In this document: in pieces, positions 27,614-36,204 of the stretch
How positions within the stretch are numbered: the first letter of the stretch is position 1
How the letters are laid out: the number at the start of each line of letters is the position of its first letter
DNA from: JAKAGZ01 sp963783855
GTDB lineage: Bacteria > Bacteroidota > Ignavibacteria > Ignavibacteriales > Ignavibacteriaceae
Assembly: GCA_963783855.1 (NCBI GenBank)
Contig: CAWAPE010000014.1
Span: 558,001 to 622,000 of the forward strand
DNA: 64,000 nucleotides
Reading direction: 5' to 3'
Program-made: the position numbers and the translations under genes
Notes under the pieces: generated by a model
Seen by the model: only the letters and a program-made list of their open reading frames with translations
What the model was told of the DNA's origin: nothing
The model's database searches: none

Positions 27614-28003
27614 TTAGAATTTGCCAAATTCCAGAAATTCAACAGGAGCACCATTTTCTAAAACCATAGCAACCCTTATTCCTTTTGAAGGTGAGCTTAC
27701 TTCACCAATCAATTCTTTACCTTCAATAGCAGCTTCAAGATCATCGACTTCAAAAGCTATATGAGGTACTTTTTGTATTATCTCTGCAACCGGGCTGTTT
27801 TTTTCAAAACGCATCCATTCAATTCCATATTCGCTGGTATCAAAACCGGAGACATAAAAATTATATTCTTCCAGGTACTTTTCATTCGGCTTTATTTCAT
27901 TTGTTGGAATGCCTATATGATGGAAACGCATCCCTTTTTTTGAAACGGCAAAAGGCTGTTCTGTATCTTTTCTTTTTACTGAGTTATTATCCTCTGTATT
28001 CAT
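27614..28003 (-). CDS. VOC-superfamily (glyoxalase-like) protein
   Basis: The 129-residue single-domain protein has a vicinal oxygen chelate fold. It shows FHHIGIPTNEIKPNEKYLEEY at the start of the domain (metal His near residue 28), HIAFEVDDLEAAIEG in the second half, and VEFLEFGK with the final Glu. A Thr/Lys-rich N-terminal 25 residues precede it. It may be a lyase or dioxygenase-like enzyme; the substrate is unknown. Confidence 0.8.
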   Translation of the reverse strand: MNTEDNNSVKRKDTEQPFAVSKKGMRFHHIGIPTNEIKPNEKYLEEYNFYVSGFDTSEYGIEWMRFEKNSPVAEIIQKVPHIAFEVDDLEAAIEGKELIGEVSSPSKGIRVAMVLENGAPVEFLEFGKF

Positions 28004-28409
28004 TTCTATTCTATAATTAAAATATGTAAATCTTATAAGCAGTCTTGCATTTTAATTTAACAAAAAGAGGATTCTGAAGAAATACATATTTAAACTTTAT
28101 GACCGTCAAACTGTTCTGCTATTTGCATTAAAACCGGCAATGCAATTTGTTATTTCGTCCGTTTATCCTTTTATAAAACCACCAATACTAATAATTCACC
28201 TGAATGTCCCATATTAGGTAATTTAGCGCACTATTTGTTTCCATTTTTTGAAGTATCGGCTCTGGCGGAAATGATAAAAATAAGCAGGGAATTTTTTTTA
28301 AGCGAAGATACGATTATATTTAATGACAAAGAGCAATACAGCTTTATATGGTGGGGGGAGACTCCTAAAAAAGCAGGTTCATTTAACAGAAAATGGAAAA
28401 AATAACCAG
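28004..28409. other. Intergenic stretch of about 400 bp
   Basis: This AT-rich stretch separates the divergent VOC and LytS-like genes. The only structure I see is a hairpin, TTGCATT (28123-28129) with AATGCAA (28139-28145). The open frame from 28323 upstream of the sensor kinase has no support as coding sequence and is treated as leader. No RNA gene is recognised. Confidence 0.5.
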
Positions 28410-29456
28410 ATGAACAGGAAAAAAGTTTATTGGCTAAGCCAAATCTCAGGCTGGCTCGTTCTTTCACTTATTAATATCGCAATATATGCTTCTTTCAGCG
28501 ACCTGACATTTGCCCACGTGCTGGTGAATTTGTATTTAAGCTTTTCGGGAATTTGTCTGACTCACATTTACAGAAGTGTAATTAAGAAAAATGACTGGCT
28601 TTCACTTCCTTTAAAACAAATTATTCCTAGAGTAATTGTCGCCAGTATTTTAATCGGTGTAGTGTTGTTACTGCTTAATTATACGGTTAACATAATGGGA
28701 GGCCAATATGGTCTATCGAGAGTCAGGCTGGGCAGATTTTTATTCAGTACATTTAACTTAAGTGTTGTAGTGCTGGTTTGGGGATTGATTTATTTTTCAG
28801 TTCATTATTTTGAAAATTACAAGAAAGCTGAAATTGAATCATTGATATGGGAAGCAGCCGTAAAGGATTTTGAATTAAAGACGTTAAAGTCGCAGTTAAA
28901 TCCTCATTTTATGTTTAATGCGCTAAACAGTATTCGTGCATTGATAGAAGAAGATCCTGCAAGCGCACAGACTGCAGTTACAAATCTTTCTAATATTCTT
29001 CGTTACTCTTTGAGAATTGAAAGAATGGAAACTGTTTCACTGGAAGATGAAATGCAGACTGTTGAAGATTACCTTGAATTGGAGACAATCAGGTTTGAGG
29101 AGAGGCTGAGATTTAATATCAAAATGGATCCACCGTCCAAAAAAATTGAAATTCCGCCAATGATGATACAGACGCTTGTTGAGAATGGAATTAAACACGG
29201 AATTTCAAAAAGAAGGGAAGGGGGAGAGATATTTGTAAGTGCATCGGTAGTAGATGCTAAATTAAAAATAGAAATAAGAAACAGCGGACGAATAAATCAG
29301 GATTCGATACAAAATGCAACAGGTTTCGGGATAAGTAATACAAAACATCGTTTGAGCCTGCTTTATGGAGAGAAAGCAGTGTTCTCAATAAAAAATAATT
29401 CAGAAAACGAAGTTCTTACTGAATTAGAAATTCCAATTGGAGGTACAAATTTATGA
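28410..29456 (+). CDS. LytS-type sensor histidine kinase
   Basis: This is the membrane sensor of a LytS/LytTR pair. The product has 348 residues from ATG 28410 (MNRKKVYWLSQISGW), chosen because the frame before it lacks resemblance to the family. Four transmembrane helices (about 10-30, 35-55, 72-93, 112-133) lead to the His-kinase domain with H166 in SQLNPHFMFNALNS and an ATPase domain (NGIKHGISKRREGG, then GFGISNTKHRL). Its stop overlaps the start of the response regulator gene (ATGA), so translation is coupled. Confidence 0.9.
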   Translation: MNRKKVYWLSQISGWLVLSLINIAIYASFSDLTFAHVLVNLYLSFSGICLTHIYRSVIKKNDWLSLPLKQIIPRVIVASILIGVVLLLLNYTVNIMGGQYGLSRVRLGRFLFSTFNLSVVVLVWGLIYFSVHYFENYKKAEIESLIWEAAVKDFELKTLKSQLNPHFMFNALNSIRALIEEDPASAQTAVTNLSNILRYSLRIERMETVSLEDEMQTVEDYLELETIRFEERLRFNIKMDPPSKKIEIPPMMIQTLVENGIKHGISKRREGGEIFVSASVVDAKLKIEIRNSGRINQDSIQNATGFGISNTKHRLSLLYGEKAVFSIKNNSENEVLTELEIPIGGTNL

Positions 29457-30172
29457 AAGCTCTTATAATTGATGATGAAAGACTTGCGAGGGTAGAATTA
29501 AGAAGGCTTTTATCAGCACATAAAGATATAGAAATAATCGGCGAAGCTGTAAATGTTGATGACGCTGTAACAAAAATACATGAACTTAATCCCGGGCTGA
29601 TTTTTCTGGATATACAAATGCCGGGGAAAAATGGTTTTGAATTACTTGAAGAACTCGACTCAGTTCCGATAGTAATATTTACAACCGCTTATGATGAATA
29701 CGCTTTAAAGGCCTTTGAATATAACGCTCTTGATTATCTTCTTAAACCTATCGAACCGAAAAGGCTTGAGGAAACAATTAAAAAAGTTATTGAAAGAAAT
29801 AAAAAAGATACTGCAGCAGCAAGTGAACAGCCTGTTTTACTGGAAGAAGATCAGATCTTTGTGAAAGATGGCGAGAAATGCTGGTTTGTAAAACTTTCTA
29901 CTATTCGTTTAATGGAATCAGAAGGAAATTATGTAAGGTTATATTTTGAAGATAATAAACCCTTGATACTCAGAACATTAAATTATCTTGATGAAAGACT
30001 CGATAATAAAACATTTTTCCGCGCAAGCAGGAAACATATTATCAATTTAAAATGGATTGAAAATATTGAACCCTGGTTAAACGGTGGACTGCTTGTTAAA
30101 CTAAAAGGCGGCAATAAAGTTGAAGTTTCCAGAAGACAAGCAATAAAATTTAAAGAGATGTTGAGTTTGTAA
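29453..30172 (+). CDS. LytTR-family response regulator
   Basis: The 239-residue protein has an N-terminal receiver domain with D7, D8, the phospho-acceptor D53 in LIFLDIQMPG, T77 and K98. The C-terminal LytTR DNA-binding domain (about 135-239) includes IRLMESEGNYVRLYF and FFRASRKHIINL. It is partner of the upstream kinase; the target genes are not apparent here. A strong terminator follows. Confidence 0.93.
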   Translation: MKALIIDDERLARVELRRLLSAHKDIEIIGEAVNVDDAVTKIHELNPGLIFLDIQMPGKNGFELLEELDSVPIVIFTTAYDEYALKAFEYNALDYLLKPIEPKRLEETIKKVIERNKKDTAAASEQPVLLEEDQIFVKDGEKCWFVKLSTIRLMESEGNYVRLYFEDNKPLILRTLNYLDERLDNKTFFRASRKHIINLKWIENIEPWLNGGLLVKLKGGNKVEVSRRQAIKFKEMLSL

Positions 30173-30191
30173 TATTGTATACATTTAGAAT

Positions 30192-30229
30192 AAAGGGCAG
30201 GATATATTATATTTCCTGCCCTTTTTTTA
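30192..30229 (+). terminator. Intrinsic terminator after the LytTR regulator
   Basis: AAAGGGCAGGA (30192-30202) pairs with TCCTGCCCTTT (30214-30224), followed by a run of T. It ends the two-component operon. Confidence 0.93.
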
Positions 30230-30332
30230 TTCCTCACATTTCACATAATTTTCGCCAAAATTATTTCACATTTCGCTATGAATCCTTATTTTAATACGAT
30301 ATAAAAATTAGTGTTGATAGGGAGACCGCCTT

Positions 30333-32156
30333 TTGATTCCAATGAAAGATTTTTTCAGAAATCCTGAGAAAGCAAATTATTCACTGTCTCAGGATGGGGA
30401 ATATTTTGGTTTTTTAATGCCCTGGAAAAGCAGGATGAATATTTTTGTTCAAAAAATTGGAAGTGATGAACTAATCCGTGTTACAAGTGAAACAAACAGG
30501 GACATTGCTGAATATTTTTGGGCAAACAGCAAAAGAATTGTTTATCTGAAAGATGACGGCGGTGATGAAAATTACAGGTTATTTGGTGTAGATATCGATG
30601 GTAAGAACAATAAAGACCTGACTCCGTTTGAAAAAGTTACAGTAGAAATTATCGACGAGTTAGAGGAAAAGGATGATGAGCTAATTATTGCTATAAATAA
30701 TAGGGACAGTACTGTCTTTGATGTTTACAGGCTAAATGTAATTGTCGGTAAATTAGATATAATTGCGAAAAATCCCGGTAATATTACCGGCTGGCTTACA
30801 GATCATGAGGGAAAACTTAGAATAGCTATTACTACTGATGGAGTTAACACAGGCCTTCTTTACAGAAAAGATGAAGATGAAGAATTTAAGTTAATTCATA
30901 CCTGTAATTTTAAAGAAGCTCTCATTCCTCTAATGTTCACTTACGATAATAAATATATTTATGCAAAGTCTAATATCAACAGGGATAAAACCGCAATTGT
31001 AAAATTTGATGTTGAAAATAATAAGGAACTTGAAATAATATTTGAGCATCCTGATGTTGATGTTAGTAATCTTCACAGTTCCAAAAAACGAAAAAAAATA
31101 ACTGATGTTTCTTTTACGACTGAAAAAAAAAAGTCCCATTTTTTTGATGAAGACAGGAAAAAACTTCAGGACGTTCTTGAAAGCAAACTGCCGGGTTATG
31201 AAGTTGTAATTGCAGATATGAATAAAGGTGAAGACAAAATTCTGGTAAGGACTTACAGTGATAAATCGAGAGGTGCTTATTATTTTTATAATTTAACCAC
31301 AAAAGACTTTTTCAAGTTATGTGATGTTAGTCCCTGGTTAAACGAAGAACTTCTCGCAGATATGAAACCGATAAAGTTTACATCCCGTGATGGGCTGCTA
31401 ATAAATGGTTACCTGGCTTTACCCCCCGGAAGTGAGCCAAAAAATCTCCCGGTTGTTGTTACGCCGCACGGTGGTCCATGGGCAAGAGATACCTGGGGCT
31501 TTGATCCTGAAACACAATTTCTTGCAAACAGGGGATACGCCGTTCTGAAAATAAACTTTCGCGGCTCAGTGGGATACGGTAGAGAATTCTGGGAAAGTAG
31601 CTTCAAAAAATGGGGCAGGGAAATGCAGGATGATATTACCGATGGCGTTAACTGGCTGATTGAACAGGGCATTGGCGATAAAAACAGGATTGGAATTTAC
31701 GGTGGATCATATGGCGGTTACGCTGTGCTTGCAGGGCTTGCATTTACTCCGGATATTTACAGATGCGGGGTTGACTACGTTGGTGTTTCAAATCTATTCA
31801 CATTTATGAAGTCAATTCCGCCTTACTGGAAACCATTTCTTGATATGTTTTATGAAATGGTTGGTGATCCCGAAAAAGACAAAGAAATATTGAAAAAATC
31901 TTCCCCTGTTTTCCACGTTGATAAAATTAAAGCTCCATTACTAATTGCTCAGGGTGCAAATGATCCGCGTGTTGCAAAATCAGAATCGGACCAGATGGTT
32001 GAAGCTCTGAAAAAGAGAGGAATTGATGTTCCATATATTGTAAAAGAAAATGAGGGACACGGATTCCAGAATGAAGAAAATCGTTTTGAATTTTACAGAG
32101 AGATGGAAGAATTTCTGGGACGCCATTTAGGTGGCAAAGTAGAAGCAAGTAATTAA
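30333..32156 (+). CDS. S9-family (prolyl oligopeptidase-like) peptidase
   Basis: The 607-residue serine peptidase has an N-terminal beta-propeller-like region (about 1-340, IPMKDFFRNPEKANYSLS onward) and a C-terminal alpha/beta-hydrolase domain. The catalytic triad is read as S459 in GGSYGGYA, D544 in GANDPRV and H576 in NEGHGF. The TTG start at 30333 is chosen because GGGAG lies at proper distance and the IPMKDFFRNPEK opening belongs to the family; an ATG three codons later is the alternative. No signal peptide, so probably cytoplasmic. Confidence 0.9.
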   Translation: MIPMKDFFRNPEKANYSLSQDGEYFGFLMPWKSRMNIFVQKIGSDELIRVTSETNRDIAEYFWANSKRIVYLKDDGGDENYRLFGVDIDGKNNKDLTPFEKVTVEIIDELEEKDDELIIAINNRDSTVFDVYRLNVIVGKLDIIAKNPGNITGWLTDHEGKLRIAITTDGVNTGLLYRKDEDEEFKLIHTCNFKEALIPLMFTYDNKYIYAKSNINRDKTAIVKFDVENNKELEIIFEHPDVDVSNLHSSKKRKKITDVSFTTEKKKSHFFDEDRKKLQDVLESKLPGYEVVIADMNKGEDKILVRTYSDKSRGAYYFYNLTTKDFFKLCDVSPWLNEELLADMKPIKFTSRDGLLINGYLALPPGSEPKNLPVVVTPHGGPWARDTWGFDPETQFLANRGYAVLKINFRGSVGYGREFWESSFKKWGREMQDDITDGVNWLIEQGIGDKNRIGIYGGSYGGYAVLAGLAFTPDIYRCGVDYVGVSNLFTFMKSIPPYWKPFLDMFYEMVGDPEKDKEILKKSSPVFHVDKIKAPLLIAQGANDPRVAKSESDQMVEALKKRGIDVPYIVKENEGHGFQNEENRFEFYREMEEFLGRHLGGKVEASN

Positions 32157-33553
32157 ATCTTTTTATTCCTTTCTCTATTCTTATATAACAGCCACAAATC
32201 GTAAATCAACAACCCAAAAAACAGAATATACTCTGTAAAAAGTACAAAATTGTATTCTACCCAGACATCACTTACCGTTGTAAAATTTGAAAAATTAACT
32301 GTGAATAATAAACTGGTAACTGAATAAAAGTTATAAAATGGATTTAAAGCTGCTATCCAACCTAAATACCAGGGGTATAAAGTTGTTGAAAAGATTATCA
32401 ATGTTATAAAAATAGCATAGCAGGCTTTTGTAAAATCTTTGTATAAAAAAGAAATAAGTCCAACTGAAAGTATAAATCCGCCTGTACAAATTAATCGTGA
32501 TATTACAGGGTCGTGTAAATAATGAAGAAGAAGATAATATACCGAGGCATTGAATTGCCACTGTTTCAGGTATGTCAACAACGAACTGAAAATTGAAATA
32601 TCTTTATAAATGAAAGGAATGAAAAAGAATAATGAGCCAAGAACAAAAAAGTATAAAAATGTAAAAGACTTCTTAAATCCGAATTTTCTGAATACCAGTG
32701 GAAATAGGATTACAGGATACATTTTTGTAATAAATGCAAAAGTAAAAAAGATAACAGCAGGATAAAATCTTACTTTTTCCATTGCATAAATGAAGCACAT
32801 CATAAAAAATATTCCCACCAGATCAAGATGAACATTTACATAATATTCCAGGAGAATAAGGGGCATCCAGGCGTAAAGAATGATATTGTTAAGATTGTAG
32901 CCTTTCATGTACAAAAGCTTTAGTAAAAGCCACATAATCAGCAAATCAAATAAAAGGTAGATAAGTTTTAAACCAATAAAACTTTCCCCTGCAATCATAT
33001 AAGCAGCTACGAAAATGACCTGAGCAAAAGGCGGGTAAATCGCTGACATATTTTTATAGGTTACCTTATTGTAAAGCCCGTCGTGAAACTCATTTAATGC
33101 TGTATCGTTTGGGGGCAATAAATAAGGATTATATCCGTTATATAATATTTTGCCTTCCCATACATACCTGTTTACATCAGGGGATGTAGTATTTATTGTT
33201 GAAAAAAGAGTTAACCTAAAAATTATTCCGAAAGAAATTATTAGCAATGGTATAAATAATTTTCTGGAATCTTCAGGCTTAAATTTCAACAGTTTTGCTA
33301 CAAATTTTAAAAAAGCAGAATCTTTCTTTACTAAGTCTTCTCCACTCTCACCAGGCAAAGGTTTCACCTTTCTGGGGGGATTTTTAATAAAATAAAATGC
33401 TGTGAGCATAACGAGGAAGGATTCGGAATAAATAAACATGTAAAGCGGGATATTTCCTTTAACACCGTTATAGGAAATAAAAACCAGCAGAAAAATTTCT
33501 ATAATTATTCCTGCAATTGATGTAAAGATAAAATGTGATTTTTCACTGTGCAT
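32153..33553 (-). CDS. Polytopic membrane glycosyltransferase (GT87/mannosyltransferase-like)
   Basis: The 466-residue protein has about ten hydrophobic helices. After the second helix an external loop contains the typical acid motif region, TSPDVNRYVWEGKILYNGYNP, as in polyprenol-phosphate-sugar glycosyltransferases; a second loop reads NVHLDLVGIFF. It overlaps the end of the upstream TonB-receptor-like gene by one base (TAATG), so the two form an operon. The acceptor is unknown; surface polysaccharide or glycoprotein is likely. Confidence 0.7.
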   Translation of the reverse strand: MHSEKSHFIFTSIAGIIIEIFLLVFISYNGVKGNIPLYMFIYSESFLVMLTAFYFIKNPPRKVKPLPGESGEDLVKKDSAFLKFVAKLLKFKPEDSRKLFIPLLIISFGIIFRLTLFSTINTTSPDVNRYVWEGKILYNGYNPYLLPPNDTALNEFHDGLYNKVTYKNMSAIYPPFAQVIFVAAYMIAGESFIGLKLIYLLFDLLIMWLLLKLLYMKGYNLNNIILYAWMPLILLEYYVNVHLDLVGIFFMMCFIYAMEKVRFYPAVIFFTFAFITKMYPVILFPLVFRKFGFKKSFTFLYFFVLGSLFFFIPFIYKDISIFSSLLTYLKQWQFNASVYYLLLHYLHDPVISRLICTGGFILSVGLISFLYKDFTKACYAIFITLIIFSTTLYPWYLGWIAALNPFYNFYSVTSLLFTVNFSNFTTVSDVWVEYNFVLFTEYILFFGLLIYDLWLLYKNRERNKKI

Positions 33554-35493
33554 TAGTTAAATAATTCCCAGGTTATACCAAAACGTATGCTTCTTGCAGG
33601 CATTGGATAATAAGGAACTACAAAATATTTATTGTTAAGTAAATTCTGCCACGTGAAATATATCATCGCTACTTTTTGAATTTCACCGGTAAGTGTAAAA
33701 TCAAGTCTGTTGTTAGCGTCAACAATTGGGGTGTATTGAGTATTTTCGATTGCTCTTCTTTTGCCGTTGTAGTAGAAAACAAAACCGGCTTTCAAATCAA
33801 GGTTACCTCTGAAAAGAGAATCTTTGTAAAATAACCCGCCGCGGTATGTGTACCTGGGAACTGTGTACAAATCCTGGCCCGAATTAACCGGATTAAAATA
33901 GTATGCACCACTATTTTCAATCTGAAGCTTCCAGAATTCAAAATTTAATTGTCCGCCCAGTCCGTTCATATTAGAAGGTTGCGGAGTAACCCAGAGCAGA
34001 ATAGGTCCTGGGGGCTTTTCAAGATCTGGCATATTATATTGGAGGTAATCTTTTCTTGAAAAATATTTTGCGCTGGCTAAAATATTGCCATTATTATACT
34101 CAACGGAAGCCTCAAAATTTTGAGCATCCATGCCGTAACCTGGATTGTTATAGAATGAATAACCTGCGTAAAATGAAAAACGGGAGAGTAAATTTACTTT
34201 AACATCCACCCCCAAACCCCTTGAAGTATTATCTGAGGGGTAATATGAATTATGAGAAATTTTATAAAACAGTGAGGGCATAAAAATTTTATTAGTAGTA
34301 TTAAACGTCAGTATTGCTGCGGCAGAATATGTGGAAAAATTGAGAGAACTTACGGGGTGATAATTGTAGCTTAACCAATCATAATTAAGTTTTGATTTTT
34401 CATAATTACCGAGAATTGTAAGGCTAAATACATCAAACATCATATCGTGTCTTAAATGCAAACCAAATACATCATTTCTACCAGTGTTTGCAAAATATGT
34501 TGAATCGCTGCCGGCTGTAATTCCATCATAGGAAGACCGGTAATAAAATGTTAAATCCGATTCTGAATTATCCATTAATCTTCCAAGAATTTTAAGATTA
34601 AAGTTTTGCTGCCTGGTTTGTTCCATTCTGTCAAAATATACAACCGGTGCAAGCAGTTCATCATAAATTACCGCCGCCGGGTCTCCGGGTATCTGGGAAA
34701 GGTCAACTCCGCCATTCAATCCGGTTTTGGACGTAACATAATAGAATGAACCAATTACATTTATCTTGTCAGACAGAAGGTACTTAATTTTTATTCTGCT
34801 TTGCCATAGACTATAAGAACTGTTCGTATACCTGTCATCAGCTTTCCTGTTAGTAATATCAAAAGAAACATCGAGCTTTTTATACAGCCAGGCATTAAAA
34901 GATCCATCAACCATTGCTTCCCCGAATGGTCCCTGGTAATATTTTATCCTGGTATATGCCGGGCGCGAGAGGAAATCCTTGTTAATAATATTTACGGTAA
35001 CCGGGTTATTGTATGGGCTGTATAAAAATCCACGTGTAGATGGAACAATTTCAATTGAATCGATTGATTCTGTTTGTACAAGGTTTAAATCAAGAGAATT
35101 TGAAAATCTGTTGTTAAACAATACTCCATTTTCAAGGTAACTAATTCCTCCAAAGCCAGCCCCGTAAAGAACGGTTTCATTGGGTTGTCCGATAAATCCG
35201 AAATCTCTTGTAAATGCAAAAGGGAATCTTGAAAATAGGTCACCGGCGTTGCGGTAATCCATTCTTACAATATCTCTTCTATTAATGAAATAATCTTCTG
35301 AGGAAAGAGCGGACTGATAAATCGGTTTTAAAGTATCAATTTTTGTGGCTTGTTTGGAAGTATCTAATACTGTGGTCGTGTTTTTTGTTTTTAAAGAATC
35401 CGGATAGATTACGGGATCAGCTTTGCTCGAATCAACATCCTGTGCTGATAAAAATTGAGTGAAAAGGAACAGGACACATAAGAAAATTTTCAT
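33553..35493 (-). CDS. TonB-dependent-receptor-like outer-membrane protein
   Basis: The 646-residue protein has a signal peptide ending near ...FLSA, a plug-like segment (about 70-165, with DLFSRFPFAFTRDFGF, ETVLYGAG, and SIEIVPSTRGFLYSP), and then a long aromatic-rich beta-barrel ending IRFGITWELFN. The C-terminal residues end in an aromatic-x motif (LF-N) rather than a terminal Phe. No TonB box is obvious. Its substrate is unknown. The next gene is the membrane glycosyltransferase. Confidence 0.8.
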   Translation of the reverse strand: MKIFLCVLFLFTQFLSAQDVDSSKADPVIYPDSLKTKNTTTVLDTSKQATKIDTLKPIYQSALSSEDYFINRRDIVRMDYRNAGDLFSRFPFAFTRDFGFIGQPNETVLYGAGFGGISYLENGVLFNNRFSNSLDLNLVQTESIDSIEIVPSTRGFLYSPYNNPVTVNIINKDFLSRPAYTRIKYYQGPFGEAMVDGSFNAWLYKKLDVSFDITNRKADDRYTNSSYSLWQSRIKIKYLLSDKINVIGSFYYVTSKTGLNGGVDLSQIPGDPAAVIYDELLAPVVYFDRMEQTRQQNFNLKILGRLMDNSESDLTFYYRSSYDGITAGSDSTYFANTGRNDVFGLHLRHDMMFDVFSLTILGNYEKSKLNYDWLSYNYHPVSSLNFSTYSAAAILTFNTTNKIFMPSLFYKISHNSYYPSDNTSRGLGVDVKVNLLSRFSFYAGYSFYNNPGYGMDAQNFEASVEYNNGNILASAKYFSRKDYLQYNMPDLEKPPGPILLWVTPQPSNMNGLGGQLNFEFWKLQIENSGAYYFNPVNSGQDLYTVPRYTYRGGLFYKDSLFRGNLDLKAGFVFYYNGKRRAIENTQYTPIVDANNRLDFTLTGEIQKVAMIYFTWQNLLNNKYFVVPYYPMPARSIRFGITWELFN

Positions 35494-35694
35494 CAGTTAA
35501 CTTTTGTTTAATAATAATAACACCTGAAAATAATTAAATAAAGCTTAAGCTACAAAAGAAGAAAAGGCTTAAGTATGCATTGAGTTTGCAGCAATTGCTT
35601 TAAAGAAACAATTTTTTCGTGAGTTATTAGACCCATGAACAGGGGGTATAACAGGTGTCAGTAAAATTTATTTTGAAAGAAATATTTTTAACGC

Positions 35695-35724
35695 TTGTTT
35701 CTTTTGACCAAAATAATCTATATT
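35695..35724 (+). promoter_or_regulatory. Possible HU gene promoter
   Basis: TTGTTT (35695-35700) and TATATT (35719-35724) are 18 bases apart and lie about 45 bases upstream of the HU start. The -35 match is poor. Confidence 0.3.
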
Positions 35725-35767
35725 TTCACTTCGTAACTAATTCATAAAAACTAAAAGGAATAATCAT

Positions 35768-36055
35768 ATGGCAAAAGCAATGACCAAGAGTCAAATTGTT
35801 GATCACCTCTCTAAAAAAACGAAGACAACAAAAAAATTCACAGAGCAATTCTTAAATGAATTGGTAACTCTTGCTCACAAAGAAGCTAAAAATTCATTTA
35901 CACTTCCTGGCCTGGGTAAGCTGGTAGTTGTTAACAGGAAAGAAAGAATGGGCCGCAACCCAGCCACTGGCGAAACAATGCTTATTCCTGCAAAAAAAGT
36001 ATTGAAGTTCAGAGTAGCGAAAGCTGCTAAAGATGCTATTATGCCTAAAAAATAA
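35768..36055 (+). CDS. HU-family DNA-binding protein
   Basis: The 95-residue basic protein belongs to the HU/IHF family of DNA-bending proteins. It begins MAKAMTKSQIVDHLSKKTKTTKK, has LPGLGKLVVVNRKERMGRNPATGE, which covers the beta-arm with the intercalating Pro, and ends in a basic AKKVLKFRVAKAAKDA. It is a single gene behind AAAGGAA and in front of a strong terminator. Confidence 0.93.
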   Translation: MAKAMTKSQIVDHLSKKTKTTKKFTEQFLNELVTLAHKEAKNSFTLPGLGKLVVVNRKERMGRNPATGETMLIPAKKVLKFRVAKAAKDAIMPKK

Positions 36056-36063
36056 ATGAAATT

Positions 36064-36098
36064 AGCATAGCCCGCATATAAGCGGGCTATGCTTTGTT
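36064..36098 (+). terminator. Intrinsic terminator after the HU gene
   Basis: AGCATAGCCCGC (36064-36075) pairs perfectly with GCGGGCTATGCT (36082-36093), followed by TTTGTT. It is long and GC-rich. Confidence 0.85.
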
Positions 36099-36204
36099 CA
36101 TTACACCCCTTTTGCCCACTATGTAAATAGTCTGAAATTAGACTATCCTTTTTAATAACCAAGTTTCTTTTTATTGCCTGTGGTTGTATTTTAATCACGC
36201 CTAA

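Noticed and set aside
27607..27626. Hairpin GGCAAATT / AATTTGCC at the end of the VOC gene
   Set aside because: It overlaps the last codons and lacks a following T-run on the minus strand.
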